From the NCBI GenBank assembly GCA_003996215.1, contig QJPP01001546.1, positions 62,001 to 126,000 of the forward strand: DNA of 64,000 nt, given 5' to 3'. The notes beneath the pieces are model-generated. The model did not search any database. It saw only the letters and a list, made by a program, of their open reading frames with translations, and had not been told where the DNA came from. Every line of letters begins with the position of its first letter. The first letter of the stretch is position 1. Position numbers and translations under genes: made by a program. The stretch is from Jaltomata sinuosa (Eukaryota > Streptophyta > Magnoliopsida > Solanales > Solanaceae). This document shows positions 32,666 through 44,343 of this stretch, piece after piece.

Positions 32666-34300
32666 TCAAGCTGAAACTGGATCAGAAGGAAACAGATGAG
32701 GGTACTTGGCTATCATAACTGCTTCCTCTACCCAAGTAGCTCTCTCATATGACTGGTTCCTCCAAAGGACTTTCACTGAACTGACTTTCTTATTCCTTAA
32801 CCTTCAAAGCTGACGTTCAAGAATATCAACTAGAACCTCTTCATAGATGAGGCTATCCTTAACACCCATATTCTCTAATGGAAAAATTGATGCCATGTCA
32901 CCGACAGACTTCTTCAACAATGAAATATGGAAGACTGGATGAACTGATTCTAACTCGGCTGGCAACTCTAACTCATTTGCCACGTTACCAACTCTACTCA
33001 AAATCCTGTAGGAACCTCACATATTGAGGATGAAGCTTTTATTTCTTATCAAATCTCATCACACCCTTCATGGGTGACACATTCAAAAACACCCAATCAT
33101 CCACCTCAAATTCTAAGTCTCTACTCCTTACATCTGCACAGGATTTTTGTCGACTCTGAGCAGTCTTCAACCACTCCCTAATGAGCTAAACGTTTTCCAT
33201 AGTCTTATGAACCAAATTTGGCCTTTTAATACTGCTTCACCTACCTCAAACCAATATATAGGTGATCTACACCTTTGCCTAAATCGTGCCTCATATGGAG
33301 CTATCCAAATGCTAGAGTGAAGACTGTTATTGTGGGAAAACTCTATAAGTTGTAAGTGATAATCCAAATTACTTTTGAAAATGATCACACAAGCCCTCAA
33401 CATATCCTATAAGGTCTGGATGGTACCCTCTGCCTCACCATCTGTCTGCGGATGAATAGTTGTACTAAGGTTAACTTGAGTACAAAAACCTTTCTGAAAT
33501 GACCTCTAAAAGTGGGATGTAAACTGAGTGCCCCTATCAATTTTCAATCCTAGGAATGGGATACTTATTCTTGATTGTAACCTTGTTCAACTGACAGTAG
33601 TAGGTGCATATTTTGAGAGAACCATCTTTGATTTTCATAAAGAGAACTGAAGCACCCCATGGAGAGATGTTGGGCCTGATAAAACTCTTGTCTAAAAGGT
33701 CTTTTAACTACTCTTTCAATTCCTTAATCTAGGAGAAGGTCTATCCCAAAGTCCATCTCCCACTCAGGAGGGACTCTGGGCAAATCTTTAGTAAACATTT
33801 TAGGAAATTTACATACTACTGGAACTAACTTGAGAGATGGGGTTTTGGACTACGAATCCATAACCCCAACTATATGATAGACATACCCCTTAGAAATCAT
33901 TTTCCTAGCGTTGAGATAAGATATGAAATGACCCTTTGAGGATGGAGGACTATGCTACCATTTTAAGACAGGCTCATTTGGAAACTTGAAGCTGACTATT
34001 CTAGTTCTTCAATCAACCAAGGCATAACACACATGTAACCAGTCCATACCAAGAATAACATCAAAATCGATCATCTCTAGATCTACTATGTCGGCTATGG
34101 TGACTCTATAGAAGACTGAGACAGGACAATTTTTGTATACCTTCTGAGCTAGGACTGACTCACCAACTGGAGTAGAAACATAAAAGGGCTCTAGGAATTG
34201 TTCAGGACTGACTCCAAACATGCAAGCAACATATGGGGTCACAAAAGACAATAAAGATTTGGGGTTTACAAAGAAGAAAAATCAAAGTAAAAGACTTGTA
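32666..34300 (-). pseudogene. Tek-D pol, RT-to-integrase deletion
   Basis: Minus strand. Protease 34009-34300 (TPYVACMFGVSPEQFLEPF, FDVILGMDWLHVCY), but the DSGAS active site is scrambled by a stop or shift. RT start 33540-33730 (FIRPNISPWGASVLFMK, QLNKVTIKNKYPIPRIEN). There it jumps directly to integrase IDRGTQFTSHF, so the RT palm with the catalytic pair, RNase H and the first catalytic Asp of integrase are gone. The rest of integrase (33167-33403) and a chromodomain (VKVLWRNQSYERATWVEEAV then AKYPHLF) end at a stop at 32666. The stop at SHF*RSF (33506-33508) lies exactly where Tek-C has one. Confidence 0.88.
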
Positions 34301-34301
34301 A

Positions 34302-35504
34302 CATACCAGTGACTACATTAGGTGAGTCCTCCTCATCCAGGTGAGATGACATAGCATAGAGATGGCTTTGACTCTGACAGCCACCTGTGCCAGAAGAGCC
34401 ACCCTTTTGAGCTTTACAGCTTATTGGAGCTGTTAAAGTAGTACCCTGGGTCTTTCCACTTCCATTAGTCTGTCTGGATGAGAGGAAAACCCTAATCCTA
34501 TGGCCTATTTGTCTACAGCCAAAACATCCACCTGATCCGTAGAGACACTCTCCAGGGTGATTCTTACCACACTTGTTGCAAATAGGGTAAGAAGTTCCTC
34601 TCACAACATTTCCATGAGAACGAGAGCCTGGTGCCTTACCTGCCTGATCATGCCTAGGTCAGGATACCTTGGTAGGAGCACTAGTTGATGATTTCACAAG
34701 TCCTGATGAACTCTTCTGAAATAATGACTGATGTCCACCTTCGGACCTCTGATGACTGAAACACAAATCCTCTATCCAAGCCCTTTCATTCTCCCTTGCC
34801 CTTTACTTTAGTTTATCTTCCTTAATCTTCTTAGCATGGGTCATGAGTCTGGAGATTTCCATGTCCCCCAATAACATAGTCGTCCTTCATTCTTTCTTTA
34901 ACAAGTTTGATACACCAAAAACAAACTTACTCATCTGAGCCCTCACCTCATCCACCGTAGTTGGAGCATACCTAGAGAGCTGAGTGAACTTTAGCCTATA
35001 CTCTTAGACTGACATCGATTCTTGCCTCAAATTCATGAACTCTTTAGTCTTAGCCTCTCTTTACTCCCCTGGGAAGAACCTATCAAAAAATGCCTCAACA
35101 AAACACTCCCAAGTCAGCGAAGCTGTATTTCTGCCCCTACATTCCTTACACTGAATGTATCAAATGTAATCCACATCCTTGAGCTGGTAGGAAGCTAGCT
35201 CAACACTATTAGTACCAGTCACCTACATAACCTCAAGAATCTTTTTGATCTCATCAATAAAATTATGCCGGTCCTCACCAACCTTAGACCTCAAAAACTC
35301 TGACAGGTTCATTCGGACAAAGTATTTAACTTTGGCATCAATCGTCTCACTATTTGGGTTAATAGGAATAGGTGCCTACTGATTAGTCCAATTGATAATC
35401 GCCTGAGCTAACATCTAGATAACATTTCTAAACTCAACATTATTTACCTCATAGTCTAAAACTGGAGGATTAGCATTACGTCCGTTAGCTTTCCAAGGAA
35501 TCAT
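34302..35504 (-). pseudogene. Tek-D gag
   Basis: Starts MIPWKANGRNANPP at 35504. It contains VRMNLSEFLRSKVGED, SVELASYQLKDVDYI, AFFDRFFPGE, YRLKFTQLSRYAPTTVDEV and MLLGDMEISRLMTHAKKI, homologous to Tek-C gag. An open segment at 34266-34604 holds the two-finger region CNKCGKNHPGEC and CFGCRQIGHRIRV; the second finger has lost its last cysteine. Several stops occur, including a TAG at 35376-35378 matching Tek-C. Confidence 0.87.
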
Positions 35505-35699
35505 TATATAATGCATAAAGAATTTATTAGAGAGGAGAAATAAAGTTAAACTCCATCGCACAATATTAAACATGAAAGAAGTGAAGTTTTTCCTAATATG
35601 TCTCGTAACCTTTCCCTCAAAAGTGTGGCAAGCTTCACACCTGTGAAAAGGACTCTACTTAACGCGACTTCCAGACATCCTAGGACTCTTGAACCTAAT

Positions 35700-35713
35700 G
35701 CTCTAATACCAAG
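35700..35713 (-). other. Tek-D primer-binding site (tRNA-Met)
   Basis: Minus strand TTGGTATTAGAGC adjoins the 5' LTR, one transition from the canonical site. Confidence 0.87.
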
Positions 35714-35715
35714 TT

Positions 35716-37714
35716 TTTCACACCTCAAGGCTACCGCCTGGGCGTAACACGCGACCTGAGATCACAAGTGATACCAAGTTAACCCTTGTCCTTAGCATGA
35801 ATTAAACATAACATCGGCATGCATAGCAGAAACATAAATAGAAGAAATAAGCAAACAAAGTCATCTTAAAGATAAATCTCTAAACGTATCACAATCTGAA
35901 ACATCAAATATTGAATGTCTAGCTATGTCTAAAAAACCTCTAAAACTGATAGAATGAGTTTATGTGACAAGACCCCAGCTAACTCTAAGTATTGAATGAA
36001 AGACATCAAAGCTAACTAAGAATCATAACTAGCCCTTGGATGATGAGGACTCACCAACTGTGACTGGAAATCCTGCTGACTCTAGCCACGAGTCTGCAAG
36101 CGAATGCCTGAATCCATATCATGAGAAGATGCAGCACAAAGAGGTATGCCATCAATACTATGGAATGTACTAAGTATATGAGATATACAAATCCGTGATA
36201 AAACATGCTTAAAGGTAAAAGAATGTAATAATAGTAAAATTTATAATATAATGACTCAATGCAATATTATAAGTGTAAACATGTTTATAATCGTAAGTCA
36301 TAAGTAGTAAGTTTGAAACATTTAAGCAAATAGTCAAATCTATTTAAAAGCTTAAAACCATTTATGTGGGAGATTTTCGTAACCGACATAGACCATGTGA
36401 GCTACATAGAATCCAACTTTTGTACTCTAGTTGGCAGAGCTATTTGTACCTTGCCAGGGTAAAAACCATGTTTAGAGCAGAACAACTATCGTGTGCCTAT
36501 TAGGCTAAATAACCTATGCTAGCAACATTGTTCTAGACTTTAGGGTACGCTGAACCCTTGTCCAACTCGGTGCTAAGTACTTCTCCCAAAACGTACATAA
36601 GCTCATACATATACTATGACATATATGGATGCCAAAACTATTAATAAAGCATGTGGACATATATGGATGTCATGCTACATGTAAATTCATAAGTCTTGAA
36701 TACATAGCAAAACCCTAGTTCAAAACATACTTTTTACTGAAGTGCATAACTTTAAGAACTAGGCATGCTAATTTCATAAATACTTGAGGTCATGTTGTCT
36801 AAACATGCCAATTTACTTGAAGATATGCAATAGGGTGAAATCAAGTTAAAATCATTTTCAATTCATGGGATTTTAGAAATACTTGGAGAATCTCATATAA
36901 AATCATGCATAGAGGATTAGAGAGTATATCCAGTACAAGTAAATTAGTTTCATAGAAAAATTCAAATTGAGTAAGAACCCTTATTTCTCAATTTCATAAA
37001 TTCAAAGTTAAATCATAGGTTTTGGGCATAAGGGTGGAAGAAAACTGTTATTGAATATTTGCTTACCTGAACCCAAAGCTTTCTGAGCAAGAATCTGAAG
37101 ATGGAGACTTGGAGAAGGAACCCTAAGCCTTGGAGCTTGAGAGAAGAATCCTTTTTTTTCTTTTGAAACTTGATTTGAGAGAATGAATGAAAATCTAAGT
37201 AAGTGGGAAGAAAACACCTCTAATTTAGGCTAAAATGAATTAATTTTGGATTTCAAGAAGTGGAGAATTACAAAAATATCCCAGGGAAAAAATCTTGAAA
37301 AATTGCTGAAGATACTCGGCTCAAGTTTTCATAGGCCCCAACCACGGCTCGTAAACTGAATCACGACTGGTGGTCAGTGGTATTGGTTTCCTGGCCATTT
37401 TTCATGCTTCTTGGTCTTATTTCCACGGAGGGGGTTCACAGCCCATGGAACCTTCTACACCTCGTAGAACCCATCCGTGGTTATTGGAGAAATTTTTGAC
37501 CCTCAAGTCTGTTTCCATGAGGGTCAATCATGGACTGTGGTCTGATCCACAAACCGTGAAACCTTGTCATGGTTTTAGACCCATTGGAGGGGTTTGCAAG
37601 ACTATTTCAATGAGACCTATCCACGGCCCGTGGACTTGGTTTGTGGATCTTGGAAGTTGCAGAAATTTTAGAAATTCTAAGTTTAAATACTGTTTTGAAT
37701 TATGGGGTGTTGCA
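35716..37714 (-). repeat. Tek-D 5' LTR
   Basis: 1999 bp, pairs with 30409-32430. ACAAAAATATCCC is at 37270-37282. The outer end is GTTGCA (from GTTACA). No gene is seen within it. Confidence 0.89.
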
Positions 37715-38050
37715 TTTCATCCAAATTGCCAGTTCACTGGTCCACAACTACACTATGCGTGCATGCTATAATGGTCGTGGGTTAAGCGCAGGTCACCCCG
37801 AATTTTAAAGTATTTTTCCCAGGTCTCTTTTTGGAAAGTGTGTTGCACTTGCAACTCATGCATGCCCAGATGGACTCCGTAGGTGCTTCAAAGTGCCTTC
37901 TCGTGAACTTCTAGTGAACGTAATTTTTCTGTCATTTGTCCTACCTAGCAAAACAACAAAAACAACAACAAGTGAAGTACAAAAATGAAAACAAAATAAA
38001 CGTTTGGGTTGCTTCCCATGAAGCACTTGTTATAACATCACGGCTCGACG
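37715..38050 (-). other. Ath-E 3' non-coding region, pol-proximal part
   Basis: Continues 28126-30403 after Tek-D. It includes the stretch just downstream of pol (minus GTGCTTCATGGGAAGCAACC) that I recognise from Athila-like elements. No frame is supported. Confidence 0.55.
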
Positions 38051-39260
38051 GAAGTACCTTACATCCATAGCTCATCAAGGTAGGTCACCTCGATTAAGGC
38101 AAACACTTCTAGAATACCCATGTATTACTTTACCCTTTGGCCATTCACTTTGAATCTTGTACCATACTAACCCTTGAGTTTTATAACACCATAAGGGATG
38201 ACTTGTATCACTTTGAAAGAGCCCAACTACTTGGATTTTAACTTGTCCAAGAGTAAACGAAGCCTTGAATTGAACAAAAATACCCATTCCCCCAGAGAAA
38301 ATTCTTGTTTCAACAACTTTTGTTCATGGAGGTGCTTTATCCGAGCCTTATAGAGAGATGCACTCTCATAGGATCTCATCCGGAATTCATCAATCTCATT
38401 CAAGTCTTCAATTCTCACATGGGCTGCTTTGCCCCAATTCAAGTTCAATATCTTCAATGCCCACATTGCCTTATGTTTGAGATCTATGGACATGTTGAAA
38501 GCATTGCAAAAAACTAATTAGTATAAGGACATCCCAATAGTTTTAAAGGCAATTCTATAAGCCCATAATGCATCGTCCAATTTCCTCGACCAATGAGTCC
38601 TATTAGCATTGACAGTCTTTGACAAAATGTTCTTAGTTTCATAGTTTGACACCTCTACTTCTCACTCATTTGAGGATAGTAGGGAGTTGCAACTCTGTGT
38701 TTTAGACAATATTTTGCAAGTAAAGAGATAAACAACAGATTGCAAAAGTGGGACCCCCTATCACTTATAATAGCATGAAGAGTGCCAAACCTTTAGAAGA
38801 TGAATTTTATTAAGAACCCAGTAACACTCTTCCCCTCATTATTGTGTAATGCCATACTTCTAGCCATTATGACACATAATCTATGGCCACAACAATGTAT
38901 TTGTTCTTGTAAGAACTCACAAATGGTTTTGTGAAGTCTATCCCCCACAAATCAATCAATTCTACCTCAAATGTAGGGGTTAGTGGGAGTTCATGCTTTT
39001 GAAATATACATCTATGGCATTGGAATTGGTCATATAGTTTGACCAAATCATGAGCATCTTTGTAGATAATTGGCCAATAGAAGTCATATTGTAAGACCTT
39101 AGAAGTTGTCTGCATGCTGCTATGATGACCTCCTACGAGCGAGGAATGGCATCCCTCAAGGATAAGCATAATTTCCACCTTTAGGACACGTTGATGAATC
39201 ACCCCATCAATGCAAATCTATAATAGGTAAGGCTCGTCCCAGTAGAACTTTAAGAGATCA
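38051..39260 (-). pseudogene. Ath-E integrase
   Basis: Strand-transfer enzyme of an Athila-like element. 38867-39202 is open: ILEGCHSSLVGGHHSS, KVLQYDFYWPIIYKDAHDLV, QFQCHRCIFQKHELPL, then VELIDLWGIDFTKPF with the first catalytic Asp. Further on are IISDRGSHFCN (second Asp) and HRVATPYYPQ. 38227-38493 holds the C-terminal part: DLKHKAMWALKILNLNW, DEFRMRSYESASLYKARI and FSLGEWVFLFNSRLRL. The zinc finger is partly preserved (HH visible; the CxxC reads QCHRC). Multiple stops occur after the second Asp. Confidence 0.85.
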
Positions 39261-39754
39261 TGCAGAAATTTCTTCATTTGATGTGAGGTGTCATATTTTT
39301 GGGCACTAGATCACTTGCCAAAAAGTTAGCAAAGTCATCAAACTAAGGTATGAGGTCATAGAATATCACCAAAACATGTTCATCTAGGAATGCATCATTA
39401 ATATCAAGACCCCCTACCAAGCGTCTATCTTTTTCCAACCTAGATAAGTGATTCACAACCTAATTTTCACATCCCCTTCGGTCCTTCACCTTAAAATCAA
39501 ACTCTTGAAACAAAAGTACCAACTGAATGAGCCTTGACATATCATCTTTCTTAGCGATTAGGAATCAAATTGCAGAATGATCCATATGTACCCCAACCTT
39601 GGTCCGAGATAAATATGCCAAAACTTCTTAAAATCAAACACCATGGCTAACAATTATTTCTCTGTCACCGTGTAATTCAATTGTGCCCCATTCAAGATCT
39701 ATCTAGCATAATACACCATGTGAATGATTTTGTCTTTTCTTTGACCAAGAATGG
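39261..39754 (-). pseudogene. Ath-E RNase H, C-terminal part
   Basis: Minus strand from the solo-LTR edge: ILGQRKDKIIHMVYYA, NGAQLNYTVTEK and, near 39400, GLDINDAFLDEHVLV. It is split from its N-terminal part (41756-41830, FKLMCDASGIDLGAV) by the solo LTR. If the LTR and one 5-bp target copy are removed, the frame reads GAVLGQR, the expected family sequence. Confidence 0.78.
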
Positions 39755-41755
39755 TGTCACTCCTTGAGGCTACCCCTAGACGTAACACGGTGCTTGGAGT
39801 CACAAATGACCCCAAGCTAACCCATGGTCTGGCATGTATAAATAATTTCAAGTTAAAACTTATATTATGTGGAAGCTGAAAATAGTTTAATAACTAAAAT
39901 GGGGAATAGAACAAAAACATGTCTGAATATAAAATGTATAAAGAGCATACTGATGACAGAAAACAATGCTACCAACTCAAACTGAATCTAGTCTATGTCT
40001 GGAAGCCTCTAATTGATATGAGTTGCTGGGACATGCCCCCAGCTAACTTTAACAAGTCTGAAACTGAAATGTAAAGACTGAAAAGTAAAGCATGACTATC
40101 ATCCTCGAGCTTTGAGGGCTCACCACGAAGCTGTTGAGTAGGACTAAAAGTTGATCTAAGTGCGATCTAGATGCTGAGCACCTGAACCTACATCATAAAA
40201 TGTTGTAGCATAAAAGTATGCGTCAATACTTTTAATATACTGAGCATGCGAGATATGTGCTGAGTAGAACAATAAAAGGGCTAAACATGGGAATATGTAT
40301 ACTGAAGCATAAACTAAGAAGTAAGCTGAGATGCAATGACCAAATAAATATCATGAGTATATAGCATGCTGAACCGAATAACTGAATATGAGGTCAATCC
40401 AACATGAGTCTGACTGTGGAGATACCATTAACCAACATACCCCAAGCTGAACTAACTACTGGCCAACCTGTAACCCTAGATGGGAGGGTGTTCATACCTT
40501 GACAAGGGTACAAAAAAGTCTTACGTGGATCCACTAAACTGATGTCCACAAGGGACAAGGGTGTCAAGCCTAATATGATGGGTGACCCCTTTAGAACCTA
40601 CGATGGCGCCATAGTTCTGGAACTCAGGGGTTACTGCTAAAGTTCTCAACCTAAACTGGAAGGTGAGCGTTCATCCCTTCATCCGCTCGGTGCTAAGTTT
40701 ACTCCCACCTGAATATAAAGCTAAAGATGCAAATGTAATACTGGATAGCTTAAAACACTAATATAATCTGCGAATGCAACATTCATATACTGAAAGATAT
40801 AGCATTCGAATTCTAAAGCATGATTATCTGACTAATCTGCCTAGCAAGCATAATTTATGAAATACTGAAATTAACACAAGCTAGGGCTTCTGAGTTCTAT
40901 ACACAAAACTATGCTAATTCTCCAAGAACATGAACTAAGCATCATATAAGTTAAAGCATCTGAATAGCAAGGAAATCTCTAGGGTTTTATAACCCTGGTC
41001 TAAGTAATCATGGAAAAACTGCAGAAATTGACCAAGTTCTAGGGACCTAGTGAGTGAAGGAACTCACTATTGAAATCCCACATACCTGGAAGAAGATTCT
41101 ACAGTTGAACCTTTGGATTTGGGGAGAAACTTTGAGGAAACCCTCTGCTTTGTTCTTGAGAAAAAGTGCTTTGTTTTTGTCTGATGTTTCTAAGAGTCGA
41201 ATGATTTAGGAATAATGAGGGAAAATAGAGTTAAAAACCTTTTAATTACTCCTAAAACAACTTAGGATCAGAGTTAAGAGAATTTGAAAAAGACCAGAAT
41301 GCCCCCAACTTAAATTGAAAATTTCAGAAAAACTCACTGCCGGACGGGCCTCCCGACGAGCGTCGGACCTGCAATGTCCCGTTGGCCAGAGCATCAGGAT
41401 GGGGAAGACCTAGATGGCCCTCTGAACCATTCCCACAGATAGACCCATGGCTCGTTACATTAGCGATGCCCATGGTAATTTGTCCATTGGGGCAAGGGGA
41501 GGCTGGGATACTGAGCGTTGGCTACTTCTCACGGCTGACCGACTGCCCATCGGACCACCGACGCCTGTCGGGTCCCCCAATTGGCTGGAGTAGGCTTGGA
41601 CTAAGTCTCTGGCCCTTTCCCATAGGGAGCCCTGATGGGACATCATGTCCACGATGCCCGTGGGTCAGCCTGTGGGGCTTGACTGGGGATGGGATTTTCT
41701 TAAGTTTTGTTGAGCTCAGGGTTTTTAAAGCTGGTCTATATTCTGGGGTTTTACA
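39755..41755 (-). repeat. Solo LTR of the Tek-A family
   Basis: 2001 bp, TGTCACTCC...GGGGTTTTACA in plus order, aligning with 566-2571 and lacking any primer site or polypurine tract beside it. It sits in the Ath-E RNase H. The flanks AATGG (39750-39754) and CACAG (41756-41760) no longer match, but the restored frame implies an original CTGTG on the minus strand. The GC-rich block is at about 41335-41690 with CCGACGAGCGTCGG at 41353-41366. Confidence 0.88.
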
Positions 41756-42961
41756 CACAGCTCCTAAATCAATGCCACTTGCATCACACATCAATTTGAA
41801 TTGTTTATTCTAATCGGGTGCCACAATAATAAGAGTGGTAGTAAGTCACTCCTTCAAGAAATTAAATGTTGTCAAGTATCATCAAAATCAAACATAGACT
41901 TTTTTTCCAACAACTTACACAAAGGATGAGCCACCTTCGAAAATCTTTAATGAATCTTTGATAAAACTTTGCATGGCCCAATAAATTTCGCACATCCTCA
42001 ACGGTCTTTGGAGGAGGCAATTTTGAGATAACCTTGATTTTCTCTTGATCTACTTTAATGACCTTCTTTTATATTTTTTTCCCCAACACGATGCCTTATT
42101 TTACCATAAAGTAGCACTTTTCCCATTTCAAGACGAAGTTCATCTCTTAACAATGCTTTAAGACATTGGTCAAATGTGCCAAACAATCATCGAATGAATT
42201 TCTTACCTTGGGGAAGTCATCCAAGAAAATTTCCATGGAATCATCCACCATGTTTGAAAAAATAGACATCATGCACCTTTGGAATGTAGCCGGGGAGTTG
42301 CAATGCCTAAATGGCATCCATTTAAAGGTGAAAGTCCCATGTGGGCAAGTGACTATGATCATTTCTTGATCTTCCAGGGAAATGGAAATTTGGTTGTACC
42401 CCGAATACCCATCTAGGAAGCAATAGTAACCTCTCTAGCCTAACTGATCAAGCATTTGATCCATGAACAAGAGAGAAAAGTGGTCCTCTTTAGTCTAAGA
42501 ATTTAGCTTGCACTAGACCATGCACACCCTCTATCCAGTCACTAGTCGTAGCGCTGTAAACTAGTTATTCTCATTTGGAACTACGATAATGCCACCCTTT
42601 TTTAGTACACATTATATCGGGTTTACCCACGTACTATAAAATATCATAAAGACAACCCATATATCGAACCATTTGATGATCTCATTTTTCACCACCTCTT
42701 GCATGGTTGATTCAATCATATTTGATGCTCAATAGATGAAGTATAAACTTCTTGGAGGTTTATCTTTTGGGTGCAAGTTCTCGGGAGAATGCCAATGATA
42801 TCGACTATACTCTAACTGATTGCCCGAATATGCTTTATTGGTACCGATAACAATGCTTCTACTTGCCATTCTTCCTACTTAATAGAGACGATAATAGGCA
42901 AACCTTTATTTGAACCAACGTAGCCGTACCTTAAGTGTGATGGTAGAGGCTTGAGTTCCAA
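41756..42961 (-). pseudogene. Ath-E reverse transcriptase and start of RNase H
   Basis: Minus strand. Near 42640-42350: VVPNENN, TKEDHFSLLFMDQML and CFLDGYSGYNQISI. Open at 42147-42362: VTCPHGTFTFKWMPFRHCNS, MMSIFSNMVDDSMEIF and FLDDFPKVRNSFDDCLAHL, with the catalytic DD intact. Then LKWEKCYFMVK, GIVLGKKI, LPPPKTVEDVRNLLGHAKFY, and RNase H start FKLMCDASGIDLGAV at the solo LTR. Stops are frequent before 42362. Confidence 0.85.
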
Positions 42962-43490
42962 CTACATAGGCTCAATGATGGATGGCTTAGAGGGAGGACT
43001 CTGATGGTTCTTCAAGTTAAGTTTAAACTTCTTTAGGGGATGGGAGTAAGACCCCAACCCCATCAAAGAAGAACATACTTCATCATAATCCTTAATATCA
43101 TAACCATCACAATTTAAAAGGACGACAGCCAAACATTCTCCCAAAAATTCTACTTCGAATCTACTTTCCACAATTTTATCAATATTATAAATTACGGATA
43201 TCACTTGCAAGTCATTAGGCTGTCTAATTAACTTGCACACATTGAAAGTAACTTCCTCTTCATTCTCCCAGAACATGAGTTCACCTTGTTCCACATCAAC
43301 CAATGCACGCCTAGTAGCTAAGAATGGGCACCCTAATTGGATTGAAACCTCAAAATCTACCGTGTAATCCAACACCACAAAATCCATATGGAAAATAAAT
43401 CGATCCACTTTCACCAAGATGTCATACCAAAGGCTTATTAGACATTTAATGGACCATTCCACCATAAGCAACTTTATCTTTTTGGGCTTA
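42962..43490 (-). pseudogene. Ath-E protease C-terminal half and linker
   Basis: Open from 43471 to 42962 (about 170 codons), the longest intact coding stretch in Ath-E: LLMVEWSIKCLISLWYDILV, FIFHMDFVVLDYTVDFEV, LGCPFLATRRALVDVEQGEL, EVTFNVCKLIRQPNDLQV and SLMGLGSYSHPLKKFKLNL. It lacks the DLGAS active site, because LTR-X entered just upstream, at the codons for KPKKIK. Confidence 0.85.
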
Positions 43491-44343
43491 TGTCATGCCC
43501 CAAAACTGGATGGAGTAGACCAATACCATATGAACACATGTTATATATAATATCAATGACATATTATTTACATATGAATCAATATACATATGATAACTGA
43601 AAAGTACAATATATGCAGAAAATTGGTCTACGACCAAACTAATACAAATGACATCACCACATTATCTATGAAGCCTATACAAGAATAAGGAACTATACAA
43701 ATTTCAAGTGATTGAGATAGGACCCTGCTGTACCATATTATGCAAATATACACAACAAAAGAGAATGCAAGATCTATATCGATTCCTGGGGAATAGAGCT
43801 CACTAACTGCTCTATTGACGTAGCACGGATGCCTACTAAGGGTGTCTATAACTTTGTAAATCTTATCATGAATTTTAAAAAAATGCAGCAGCCCCAGCCA
43901 TAGGGGCGTCAGTACAAATAAAAGATGTACTAGTATGTAAGACAAATAGAATAACAAGTAATAGATAGGATAGCATAATGAAGGAATCAAAATGTTCTCA
44001 ACTAAGATATAACTATGACAAGAAGCAATCTATGAAACTTTAGGTAATATGAAATCATCCTGTCATTATTATACAAGTGTCTTCTAGATTTTTTCTTAAA
44101 ATAGGATCAAATGATATAATTCTCTGTGGAATAAAGTAACTTAGGTATTTTCAAATCAATAAATAATAGCCTCTGAAGATAAGACTCGAGGGCTTTATAT
44201 CAACTTGACATCATATGAACTCTGTGATCTCTGAATCTCAAAAGTAAAATGTTAAGACTCATAGTCTGTGATCTCTGATGGTGTGCCATAAAGGCTCATC
44301 TCTTAGGGTCAACTCGTAAGTGGGTATGCCATACATAACTCTA
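43491..44343 (-). repeat. LTR-X, left segment
   Basis: Starts TGTCATGCCCCAAAACT, identical over 17 bases to the left end of the Tek-C 3' LTR, then diverges completely. It is AT-rich with no coding sequence. It lies between Ath-E protease (GCTTA at 43486-43490 may be a target copy) and the array at 44344, and continues at 62353. It is probably the end of an LTR in minus orientation. Family not identified. Confidence 0.6.

Larger units (their letters stand above)
30409..37714 (-). mobile_element. Tek-D: Tekay-like element with internal pol deletion
   Basis: About 7.3 kb: 3' LTR (30409-32430), polypurine region, shortened pol, gag, tRNA-Met primer site, 5' LTR (35716-37714). Flanks TTTCC (30404-30408) and TTTCA (37715-37719) fit a 5-bp duplication with one change. 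The internal region is 3285 bp against 5034 bp in related Tek-C; the difference lies at about 33537-33543. It is inserted in the 3' non-coding region of Ath-E. Confidence 0.9.
26773..43490 (-). mobile_element. Ath-E: Athila-like element, 3' LTR through protease
   Basis: Minus-strand Athila-type element inserted in the Ath-C RT. Order from its 3' end: LTR 26773-28107, polypurine tract, non-coding 3' region, integrase, RNase H, RT, protease. Tek-D (30409-37714) and a solo LTR (39755-41755) are nested in it. The protease is cut at 43490 by LTR-X, and its 5' half is off the right edge. One target copy would be CACTT (26768-26772); the other is not visible. Confidence 0.86.

Noticed and set aside
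41382..41813. 143-codon plus-strand frame
   Set aside because: It spans the GC-rich block and the edge of the solo LTR and runs on into Ath-E RNase H on the wrong strand. It is a composition by-product.
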